From: Lachnospiraceae bacterium UBA3332
Lineage (GTDB): Bacteria > Bacillota > Clostridia > Lachnospirales > Lachnospiraceae
NCBI GenBank assembly: GCA_002361095.1
Contig: DERU01000187.1
Location: forward strand, 1-5,309
Direction of reading: 5' to 3'
DNA length: 5,309 nucleotides
Positions 1 to 5,309 of the stretch are shown in pieces. Numbering within the stretch: position 1 is the first letter of the stretch; every line of letters begins with the position of its first letter. A model generated the notes under the pieces. It saw only the letters and a list, made by a program, of their open reading frames with translations. It had not been told where the DNA came from and made no database searches. Made by a program: the position numbers and the translations under genes.

Positions 1-59
1 CAAAGGAACGGATTTTGCCTGTTTTTTGGACAGATCGGTTTGAATGTCTATGGAAAGGC

Positions 60-98
60 AAAAAAACCGGGAACCTTAAAAACAGGTTCCCGGTTTTT
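60..98 (-). terminator. Rho-independent terminator of the SPFH/zinc-ribbon/TPM operon, possibly bidirectional
   Basis: A perfect 9-bp GC-rich inverted repeat (CCGGGAACC at 67-75, GGTTCCCGG at 85-93) encloses a 9-base loop. It is extended by A-T pairs: A's at 60-66 and T's at 94-98. On the minus strand the hairpin is followed by seven T's, and it begins 14 bases after the TAA stop of the TPM gene, so it closes that operon. The opposite strand also has five T's after the stem, so it could stop transcription arriving from the left as well. That would suit a convergent neighbour just outside the window. Confidence 0.93.
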
Positions 99-112
99 GG
101 GTGCATTCGATA

Positions 113-952
113 TTAGAATTTTCCGCTCTTGCCCCCGTGTGTTTTGCCGGAGGATGAAACATGTGTGGTTGAGCCTCCCGGACTTTTGGGCTGGCTGCTT
201 TCCTTTGGTTTTTCCGTCCTGGAAACTTTTTTGTAAAGGAACAATTCGTATTCCTTGGTAAGCCGCAGGGTATCCCTTTTCATATAGCTGTCTGCCTTGA
301 GCTGACTGTAAACCGAGTGCAGGCCAAGCCGCATGATTCCCGTAACGATCAGCGCCGTCACAAAACCTATCACGACCGCAATGACCAAAGCTCCAAAGGG
401 CGAAAACGGCTCTACCGGAACATTGTCAACATCATACGGGGTTCCCAGCTTTGCCTGTGTTATGTAATCGTCACACCGTACGGCAAAGATTTCAAATGCT
501 GCGGCATATGCGCCGTTGCTTAAATCGGGCAGAAATTTTTCGGAAAGATATTCCATGCCGGCATCGGTGAAAGCCGTGATTCCAAAGCCCGATGTCGAAA
601 TGTGCCAGTCCCTTTCCTCCATGCTGATCAGGAAAAGAACCCCGTCTTTCTCCGCTCCAAAACCATATCCGTTATTATCATAAAAATCGTCGGCATATTC
701 CTCGGCGGTCGCTCCCTCAAGGGAGGGAACCGTAACCACCACGACGTCGACCTGCTGCCTTTCACTGATTTCGTCCAGCTTATCCGACAAATCCGCCTCT
801 TCGCTGTCAGAAAGCAAATCCGCCCTGTCCACAATCCTTGCCTGATTACCGGCGGCATCCGCCAAAACGGCAGGCGATATCACACCAAAAAAGGTTATGC
901 AAAGGAGCAAGGCCCAAAGCCCTTTCCCTATTTTATTCCTGTTTTTCATCAT
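113..952 (-). CDS. TPM-domain (YgcG/YdjH-like) secreted, membrane-anchored protein
   Basis: The 279-residue protein has a basic N-terminus and hydrophobic signal sequence (about 8-31, possible cleavage after Ala-Asp-Ala near 33). A TPM domain (Pfam TPM_phosphatase family) covers about 38-165. Recognisable family blocks are RIVDRADLLSDSEEADLSDKL near 39-59, YGFGAEKDGVLFLIS at 96-110, and HISTSGFGITAFTD at 117-130. A single membrane helix follows at about 187-210. The tail is basic and Gly/Ser/His-rich, ending GKTHGGKSGKF, as in many YgcG-like proteins. Expected topology is TPM domain outside, tail in the cytoplasm. The name comes from early phosphatase reports; enzymatic activity is not established for this branch. 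It is the last gene of the operon, 8 bases after the zinc-ribbon gene. By domain content it matches B. subtilis YdjH, which works with YdjG in anchoring the PspA system. The start is one of two adjacent ATGs (952 or 949). The second gives more usual spacing from the ribosome binding site. Confidence 0.92.
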   Translation of the reverse strand: MMKNRNKIGKGLWALLLCITFFGVISPAVLADAAGNQARIVDRADLLSDSEEADLSDKLDEISERQQVDVVVVTVPSLEGATAEEYADDFYDNNGYGFGAEKDGVLFLISMEERDWHISTSGFGITAFTDAGMEYLSEKFLPDLSNGAYAAAFEIFAVRCDDYITQAKLGTPYDVDNVPVEPFSPFGALVIAVVIGFVTALIVTGIMRLGLHSVYSQLKADSYMKRDTLRLTKEYELFLYKKVSRTEKPKESSQPKSPGGSTTHVSSSGKTHGGKSGKF

Positions 953-962
953 CCGCCCCCCT
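953..962 (-). promoter_or_regulatory. Ribosome binding site overlapping the upstream stop codon
   Basis: On the minus strand the TAG stop of the zinc-ribbon gene (963-961) runs directly into a G-run, giving AGGGGGGCGG just before ATGATG. The Shine-Dalgarno-like AGGGGGG (962-956) shares two bases with the stop codon. The end of the G-run lies 3 bases before the first ATG and 6 before the second. This favours the second ATG (949-947) as the main start and suggests that translation of the two genes is coupled. Confidence 0.7.
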
Positions 963-2046
963 ATAGTATGCTAACCAGAAAGAGCAGGGCATAAATCGCC
1001 GCACCGATAGCGCCCGTCAGTCCGAACAGCCATTTTTTGTATGCGCCCTTGTCCAGGGGCAGGTCCCCTACCATCTTCCCGCTTTGCCCGTTCATGGCAA
1101 AAAGATATTTTTGTCCGTTCCACGTGGTATTGAGAATCCATACGGGGAAAAGGGCATATTTTACCTTACTATTTTGGAAACGGATACTGCCTGTCTCTTT
1201 TGCGACGGTGTCATATCCCTTCACCGTCTCCGCCATGGCGGCCTCCGCGCTCTCGCGGATGCGTTCATTCGCGCGCGCGGCACTCTGGTCGGCATCCACA
1301 TCATATTTATCCGCCAGATACCCCGCCAAATATGCCGTCTGAAAATCCACAGCCTTTGAAAAATCAAAAGGCTCAAGAGACTCCATCAAATCATCCGCCA
1401 TCTTGCCCGAACCGTCAACAGGAACATTCTCAAAATCAATATTTCCGCATCTGCGCACTGCATAATAACTGGTTTCGGTATAATTATAATTGCTGTCGCT
1501 CCACGTTCTGCGTTTTGTGGCTTTGTAACGGATATCCACATCGGCTTTTGCGTCAAACAGCCAAAAGGGAACATACACGCCCTTGACTTCGTCAATATGG
1601 TTCTCGTCTTTAAATACTTTCGGAAGCAGGCGTTTGCCCATATAGTGTTTTTGGAGCGCCTCTTTTGCGGCCTTTTTATCCAGCTGGAACGGAATCACAC
1701 AGTCCGGTCTTAAGGATCCGGAGAACCGGTCCATCATGACCACCGGATTCCCGCAGAAAGGACATGACGTGGCGGCCGTGTTTTCATCCCCCACGATTTC
1801 ACCGCCGCAGGAGTTGCAGACATAGGAACAGAGCCCGTCGGTCTCCCCTTCCTGCCATGCGTCTCCTTTATCCGTCTCCCACTTCATGTTATCGGCCTGC
1901 TCGCTTTTTAATTCACTGTCATAGCCTGCCAGTGTTTCCATCTCAAATTCCGTGTCACAGTAAGGACACTTCATTTTTTTGATCGTGCTGTCAAAAGTAA
2001 TCGCACCTCCGCAGCATGGACATTTATATTCCTGTAATGCCGCCAT
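961..2046 (-). CDS. Membrane-anchored double zinc-ribbon protein (TFIIB-type zinc ribbon, YdjG-like)
   Basis: The 361-residue protein has two N-terminal zinc ribbons. The first uses CPCC (Cys9/Cys12) and CPYC (Cys27/Cys30). The second uses CNSC (Cys77/Cys80) and CPFC (Cys95/Cys98), with an extra Cys73 nearby. A folded region (about 110-330) follows, with GVYVPFWLFDAKADVDIRY at 156-174 and a later YALFPVWILNTTWNGQKYLF at 297-316. These look like two related beta segments, each with a Pro-Phe/Val-Trp motif. The protein ends in one hydrophobic helix (about 339-361) with almost nothing after it, so it is probably tail-anchored with the ribbons in the cytoplasm. Domain content matches B. subtilis YdjG, a membrane partner of the TPM protein YdjH and the SPFH protein YdjI. 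The ATG at 2046 is chosen because AGGAGG lies 6 bases upstream and it overlaps the preceding TGA. A longer TTG start at 2079 lacks this support and would add 11 basic residues encoded inside the upstream gene. Zinc binding is inferred from the cysteine pattern. Confidence 0.9.
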   Translation of the reverse strand: MAALQEYKCPCCGGAITFDSTIKKMKCPYCDTEFEMETLAGYDSELKSEQADNMKWETDKGDAWQEGETDGLCSYVCNSCGGEIVGDENTAATSCPFCGNPVVMMDRFSGSLRPDCVIPFQLDKKAAKEALQKHYMGKRLLPKVFKDENHIDEVKGVYVPFWLFDAKADVDIRYKATKRRTWSDSNYNYTETSYYAVRRCGNIDFENVPVDGSGKMADDLMESLEPFDFSKAVDFQTAYLAGYLADKYDVDADQSAARANERIRESAEAAMAETVKGYDTVAKETGSIRFQNSKVKYALFPVWILNTTWNGQKYLFAMNGQSGKMVGDLPLDKGAYKKWLFGLTGAIGAAIYALLFLVSIL

Positions 2047-2058
2047 CAGATTCCTCCT
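2044..2058 (-). promoter_or_regulatory. Ribosome binding site and TGATG stop/start junction
   Basis: The last codons of the SPFH gene contain a perfect AGGAGG (2058-2053). Six bases later comes TGATG, in which the TGA stop (2048-2046) shares its final A with the ATG start (2046-2044) of the zinc-ribbon gene. This arrangement sets the downstream start and is typical of coupled translation of proteins made in fixed ratio. Confidence 0.9.
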
Positions 2059-3179
2059 TCCGGTTTCTTTGCGCCGCAATTAGGACAGAACCGGCCTGTG
2101 TTCACCGAACCGCAGGAACAGGTCCATCCGCCTGCCTGTGCCGCCTGCGGCTGTGCCTGTTGCGCCTGCTGCTGTTGTCCCATTGCGAAAAGGTTTTGCG
2201 CATTCATACCGCCCGCGTTCATTGCCATTCCCATCCCCATAAAGCCTGTCATGGCGCCTGCCGGATTGGATGCGGCCGCTTTCATGGCATCCGCCTGTGC
2301 GCCGACCAGGGTAGCGCCTGCCATATTGGGATTTTGTAAAGCCGCCGTGCGCTGCAGCTGTTTAATCATCTCCGCATCTTCCCCGGGCAGCGTTACGGAA
2401 CCGAGCGCAATACTGACTACTTTCAGTCCCCGCAGTTCCCCCCACTTTTTGGAAAGCGCAGTATTCATTGCCTCCTCCAGTTCCGTGTTGTGGGAGATAA
2501 TCTGGTTCGGACGAAGTTCCAAATCAGAAAGTTTTGCAAACGCCGGCTGCAGCGCGCTGATAAATTCCGCTTTCAGCTGGCTGTCCAGTTCCTCCCTGGT
2601 ATATTCCTGCTCCACATTGCCGCAGACATTTGCATAAAACAACAAGGGATCCGCAATTTTGTAGGAATATACGCCGGAACAGCGGACGGAAACGTCCACA
2701 TCCAGTCCGATTCTGGAATCCACTACCCGGAACGGAATCGGATTGGGCGTTCCGAATTTATTGTCGATCAATTCCTTGGTATTGAAATAATAAACCCTCT
2801 GATCCTTACCCGTGTCGCCGCCAAAGGTAAAGCGCTTGCCTATCGTTTTAAAAGTATCTTTTATCCCCTTCCCGAGACTGCCCGTAAAAATACTGGGTTC
2901 CGTGGAGGTATCATACTGAAATTCTCCGGTTTCCGCACATACCTCAACGATCTGCCCCTGCTCCACAATCATCATACACTGCCCATCCGCTACCGCAATC
3001 ACGCTGCCGTTGGAGATAATATTATCGCTTCCCTTTGTGTTGGAAGAACGTGAACCGGTGCGCTTTTTGCCTTTTGTAACCATCACATCCTTATCCATTG
3101 CTTCGCAGTAGAAAAATTCTTTCCACTGGTCTGACAATGTCCCTCCCAAAGCCCCTTTTGCCGCCTTAATAAGTCCCAT
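2046..3179 (-). CDS. SPFH (Band 7) domain protein with C-terminal zinc ribbon, YdjI-like ('virion core protein' family)
   Basis: The 377-residue protein starts MGLIKAAKGALGGTLSDQWK, characteristic of the SPFH subfamily often misnamed 'virion core protein'. The SPFH/Band 7 domain covers about 25-265. Landmarks are GSVIAVADGQCMMIVEQGQI (58-77), the strand-rich GLDVDVSVRCSGVYSYKIADP (158-178), and KVVSIALGSVTLP (253-265). A flexible region (about 280-350) follows, rich in Met, Gly, Ala and Gln (GFMGMGMAMN, QQQQAQQAQ). It ends in a small zinc ribbon, WTCSCGSVNTGRFCPNCG (352-369; Cys354, 356, 365, 368), whose first pair is CxC rather than CxxC. There is no membrane helix, so the membrane must be reached through partners or surface binding. 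B. subtilis YdjI, the corresponding protein, needs YdjG/YdjH and links PspA to the membrane. It is first in the operon, and its stop overlaps the next start by one base. The ATG at 3179 is preferred over an upstream TTG at 3185 because GGGAG lies 8 bases upstream of the ATG and only 2 from the TTG. Confidence 0.93.
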   Translation of the reverse strand: MGLIKAAKGALGGTLSDQWKEFFYCEAMDKDVMVTKGKKRTGSRSSNTKGSDNIISNGSVIAVADGQCMMIVEQGQIVEVCAETGEFQYDTSTEPSIFTGSLGKGIKDTFKTIGKRFTFGGDTGKDQRVYYFNTKELIDNKFGTPNPIPFRVVDSRIGLDVDVSVRCSGVYSYKIADPLLFYANVCGNVEQEYTREELDSQLKAEFISALQPAFAKLSDLELRPNQIISHNTELEEAMNTALSKKWGELRGLKVVSIALGSVTLPGEDAEMIKQLQRTAALQNPNMAGATLVGAQADAMKAAASNPAGAMTGFMGMGMAMNAGGMNAQNLFAMGQQQQAQQAQPQAAQAGGWTCSCGSVNTGRFCPNCGAKKPEGGI

Positions 3180-3187
3180 ACCCAAAG

Positions 3188-3198
3188 CTCCCTTCTTT
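3188..3198 (-). promoter_or_regulatory. Ribosome binding site of the SPFH gene
   Basis: On the minus strand AAAGAAGGGAG ends 8 bases before the ATG at 3179. The purine run is A/G-rich and matches the anti-Shine-Dalgarno over GGGAG. It decides the start in favour of the ATG over the in-frame TTG at 3185, which would leave only 2 bases of spacing. Confidence 0.75.
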
Positions 3199-3295
3199 AT
3201 GTAACATTTATTTCGTGCAAGTCCAGGGAGAGCCGAATGTATACGAATCTCACTGTAACTGTAGGTACTATACCGCAGCCACCCGGGAAAAAGGG

Positions 3296-3340
3296 TGTAT
3301 TGACATGAATCGACCGAAAATTGTACTGTATCGACATCAA
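3296..3340. repeat. Pair of 14-bp imperfect direct repeats, 31 bp apart
   Basis: TGTATTGACATGAA (3296-3309) and TGTATCGACATCAA (3327-3340) match at 12 of 14 positions. Their starts are 31 bases apart, about three helical turns, so a protein could bind both on the same face. They lie about 120-160 bases upstream of the SPFH start codon. A role as operator sites is only inferred; chance similarity is possible. Confidence 0.35.
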
Positions 3341-3359
3341 AACAGCGCGAAGCCGTCTA
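3339..3359 (-). terminator. Weak terminator-like hairpin after the envelope-protein gene
   Basis: Directly after the TAG stop, the minus strand can form ACGGC/GCTGT with loop TTCGC (3356-3342). The stem can extend to seven pairs including two G-T wobbles if part of the stop codon is used. Only four T's follow (3342-3339) before the run is broken, and one of these is in the stem. It may be a partial terminator, but it is much weaker than the one at 60-98. Confidence 0.3.
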
Positions 3360-5309
3360 TTTTCGACCAAAAATCCTGCGCAGCGCACGGCTGATTTTCC
3401 GAATTGCCACACTGCGGACAGCGGCCATTCCCACCCCTGTCAAGACGGCGGCCGCACCTGCGGTTACGAAAAATAACGCCCTGTTCCCTGTACTTTTGCC
3501 CGCGCGTACGGATTCTTTCCGCAAAGGCGTGCGTACACGTTCTTGCGCATTTCCGGAAGATATTGTAACCGCTGCGGTTAACCGGCCGGGGGCGCCGTCT
3601 GGCATCCCCTCCCTCGCTTCGCCCTCGCTTTCAAATTCTGCAGCAGTATTCTTTGCCGCAGGATTCCCAGACCGTCCCTGCAATTTCACATCCCCATTTG
3701 CATAAACCATATTTTCCGATATTCCGTTTTCATCAGGTTCGTCTTTCCCGGCTGTTTTTGCGGCGGAAGACATATTTTCCGCCGTCTCTTGCGGTATCCC
3801 CAAAACCGTTTGTTCATCTGCGGCATTACCTGACGAATCCGAAACCGGATTATCTGCCATTTTTCCTTCCGATGCTTCACAAAATTCCGGAATGGATGCA
3901 TTCTTTGGCAAAACCGGGCGCTGTCCTCCCTCTGTACCGTCTCCCCTGTCATCCGAACCTGCGTTGCCCTGGTTTCCCCCGGAACCCCCCATCTGCGGCA
4001 GATGCGGCGGCAAATCATAGGTATCCGGCCACGCAAGGACAAGCTGTTTGCCGTCATATACACCGCCTTCGACTTTAAATCCCACAAAAAAGGGTTCCGG
4101 CTCTTCTCCTGCCTCCTGTGCTTTCCGGTAAGACCGGTACGGCTCCTGGTCTTTTCCCAATACAACCGCATAGCCGCTGCCTGCAGTGAGCGGCCATGCA
4201 TCGACTATATTGGTCAATGAAAGCCCGGGAAGTTCCGTCCACTCTTCCCCGTCTTCCGTACAGGTAAACGCGCGGATTGATTTGGCTCCTGTGGGTTTTA
4301 AGCAAAACGCCATTTCCAGTCCATGGTTTTCCTCCGACAATACCCCCGTAAGCGGCGCGTCTTTCGCAACGACGTTGAAAACAAGGCGGACTTCGTCCGA
4401 AATATTTTGTCCGGCCATATCCGCCGGTTCATCCATCCGGTATATGCCGGTCTGCGTATGTAAAACGGTACCGGCAGGTATTACAAGGCTCTCTGCCGCA
4501 TCCGTGACGGTCACACTTTCGCCTGCCGTAAGCGGCGGTAAGTCGAAAGGCTTCCATTGAACCCGGCATTCCAGGGTATCATTCCCTATGTCGTCCAGTT
4601 CTTCCAAAAGATGGACTTCCACCGGCAGCGTATCCGGCAGAAGTGCGTATATTTCCTCTTTGCCGGCATCCTCGCTTACCGTCAGCTGGTATCTTCCATA
4701 ATACCGGATATTGGGCGGCCTGCCTTCACGGACAAACATGCCGTCCGCAAACCTGGCCGTCACACGCAATTTTTCCGGTAAGGGCTGCGGTTCTCCCCGG
4801 TCAATGACTGCCGCCTGTGTTTCATAAACAATACCACAGGATCTGACGACACGCAGCTTTATATAAAAACGGTTTAATTTCTTGGCCAGGTAACTCTTAA
4901 GAGGTTCCTCATTGTCATAAAGGCATCTCTTATTTTGCAGTTCCAGTCTGCCATCCCCCAAAGTAAGCAGCTGTAAATCCAATTCCCGGCCACAGTCATG
5001 GAATGTTTCACCGTCCGTCGCGCACATCGGCTGAATAAGAACGGTGTCGGATGCCAACTCTTTTAAAGAACCCTTCACCATCCACCCCTGTGGGGAATAT
5101 TCCAACCAAGCCTCAAATATCTGTGGTTCATCCAAAATCTTTGGTATTGCCGGCTGTATCCGTGCCTCCGCTTCTGTTCCGGTTTCTGTTTCCGTCACAG
5201 TTTCTACATGCGTCCCAGGTTCCGTTTCCGCTACAGTCTCCTCATACGTTCCGGGTTCCGTTTCCGCTGCGGTTCCCTCATACGTTCCGGGTTCCGTTTC
5301 CGCTGCGGT
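3357..5309 (-). CDS. Large secreted/cell-envelope protein with N-terminal tandem repeats and C-terminal membrane anchor (5' end outside window)
   Basis: The frame is open to the window edge, giving 650 visible residues; the true start and any signal peptide lie beyond 5309. A GTG at 5198 sits inside a repeat unit with no ribosome binding site and should not be taken as the start. In order: four 12-residue repeats of the type TAAETEPGTYEG (1-48), then about 390 residues that look beta-rich and extracellular, with Cys at 96, 106, 129, 158, 248, 336 and 350, some probably disulfide-bonded. A low-complexity linker rich in Gly, Ser, Asp, Glu, Asn and Ala follows (about 439-607), then a membrane helix, ALFFVTAGAAAVLTGVGMAAV (about 611-631), and a basic tail RKISRALRRIFGRK. 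This order suggests an extracellular protein held by a C-terminal helix, with the linker crossing the cell wall. There is no LPXTG motif, so sortase attachment is unlikely. I do not recognise the family. It is followed by the SPFH operon on the same strand, but after a 177-bp gap, so a shared function is uncertain. Confidence 0.85.
   Translation of the reverse strand, partial: TAAETEPGTYEGTAAETEPGTYEETVAETEPGTHVETVTETETGTEAEARIQPAIPKILDEPQIFEAWLEYSPQGWMVKGSLKELASDTVLIQPMCATDGETFHDCGRELDLQLLTLGDGRLELQNKRCLYDNEEPLKSYLAKKLNRFYIKLRVVRSCGIVYETQAAVIDRGEPQPLPEKLRVTARFADGMFVREGRPPNIRYYGRYQLTVSEDAGKEEIYALLPDTLPVEVHLLEELDDIGNDTLECRVQWKPFDLPPLTAGESVTVTDAAESLVIPAGTVLHTQTGIYRMDEPADMAGQNISDEVRLVFNVVAKDAPLTGVLSEENHGLEMAFCLKPTGAKSIRAFTCTEDGEEWTELPGLSLTNIVDAWPLTAGSGYAVVLGKDQEPYRSYRKAQEAGEEPEPFFVGFKVEGGVYDGKQLVLAWPDTYDLPPHLPQMGGSGGNQGNAGSDDRGDGTEGGQRPVLPKNASIPEFCEASEGKMADNPVSDSSGNAADEQTVLGIPQETAENMSSAAKTAGKDEPDENGISENMVYANGDVKLQGRSGNPAAKNTAAEFESEGEAREGMPDGAPGRLTAAVTISSGNAQERVRTPLRKESVRAGKSTGNRALFFVTAGAAAVLTGVGMAAVRSVAIRKISRALRRIFGRK
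5166..5309 (-). repeat. In-frame 36-bp tandem repeat array (at least four units)
   Basis: Units lie at 5309-5274, 5273-5238, 5237-5202 and 5201-5166 on the minus strand. They encode TAAETEPGTYEG, TAAETEPGTYEE, TVAETEPGTHVE and TVTETETGTEAE. The first two differ at only 2 of 36 bases. The third matches the second at 28 of 36 and the fourth at 26 of 36. The array continues past the window edge, so the copy number is unknown. The unit length is a multiple of three, so gain or loss of units keeps the frame. Confidence 0.93.

Larger units (their letters stand above)
3180..3356. other. 177-bp intergenic spacer; expected promoter region of the operon
   Basis: No credible gene lies here. On the minus strand there is a -10-like TATAGT (3272-3267), but no matching -35 element sits 16-18 bases upstream, so I do not call a promoter. 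No sigma-W-type AAC/CGT pair was found either. The spacer holds an imperfect direct repeat (3296-3309 and 3327-3340), a tandem ACTGTA pair (3252-3263), and a weak hairpin next to the upstream gene's stop. If the hairpin terminates poorly, the operon could be fed partly by read-through. Confidence 0.5.

Noticed and set aside
2..43. Short plus-strand frame ending in TGA just before the terminator, possibly the C-terminus of a convergent gene
   Set aside because: Only 13 codons are visible and none is recognisable. The two-sided terminator makes a convergent gene plausible, but the sequence is too short to support one.
40..261. Plus-strand open frame of 73 codons
   Set aside because: It runs through the terminator hairpin and the 3' end of the TPM gene, has no ribosome binding site, and gives no recognisable protein.
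2098..2637. Plus-strand open frame of 179 codons, Cys/Ala-rich
   Set aside because: It is a reverse-strand shadow of the Gln/Ala/Met-rich part of the SPFH gene; its composition follows directly from that gene's codons.
3280..3297. CACCC...GGGTG inverted repeat in the spacer
   Set aside because: The stem is only five pairs with an 8-base loop and no T-tract, so it is not a credible terminator or operator on its own.
3300..3329. Plus-strand promoter: TTGACA with TACTGT 18 bases downstream
   Set aside because: The -10 match is poor and it would fire antisense into the envelope-protein gene, with no plus-strand gene to serve. It more likely reflects the direct repeat.
3197..3412. Minus-strand open frame of 71 codons between the envelope-protein and SPFH genes
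   Set aside because: It overlaps the end of the envelope-protein gene out of frame, lacks a convincing ribosome binding site, and has no domain-like features. A tiny gene cannot be excluded but is not supported.
3686..4201. Minus-strand open frame of 171 codons
   Set aside because: It is an out-of-frame shadow within the linker and late domain of the envelope-protein gene; its Arg-rich, Met-rich content is typical of a shifted frame.

Overview
The window reads as chromosomal DNA from a Gram-positive anaerobe of the Bacillota, most likely a Clostridia/Lachnospiraceae-type genome of roughly 50% GC. The reasons are canonical AGGAGG-type ribosome binding sites, a tightly packed operon ending in a classic stem-loop/T-tract terminator, a large secreted protein with one C-terminal membrane anchor and a basic tail, and the SPFH/zinc-ribbon/TPM gene set, which is common in Bacillota. 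The genus cannot be fixed from the sequence alone.

All supported genes lie on the minus strand, so the window is read from right to left. At the right edge (3357-5309) is the 3' part of a gene for a large envelope protein. Its visible start is an array of 36-bp tandem repeats (12 residues each, rich in Thr, Glu and Pro) that runs off the window. Then come beta-rich domains, a Gly/Ser/Asp/Glu-rich linker, one membrane helix and a basic tail. I do not recognise its family. A 177-bp spacer (3180-3356) follows, with a weak terminator-like hairpin and a pair of direct repeats 31 bp apart.

Next is a three-gene operon (113-3179): an SPFH-domain protein with a C-terminal zinc ribbon, a membrane-anchored protein with two N-terminal zinc ribbons, and a secreted/membrane TPM-domain protein. 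The first two genes overlap by one base (TGATG). The last two are separated by 8 bases, with the ribosome binding site running into the preceding stop codon. The operon ends at a strong, nearly symmetrical terminator (60-98).

The three proteins correspond by domain content to Bacillus subtilis YdjI, YdjG and YdjH, which are encoded with the PspA protein YdjF. In B. subtilis the YdjG/YdjH membrane proteins and the SPFH protein YdjI connect PspA to the membrane during envelope stress. Here the order is I-G-H rather than G-H-I, and no PspA gene is visible. The likely role is therefore a membrane-associated SPFH platform for envelope stress or membrane-domain organisation, either with PspA encoded elsewhere or acting without it. 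That role is inferred from homology, not shown by the sequence.

The left edge (1-59) holds no supportable gene. No RNA gene, mobile element or CRISPR array was seen.
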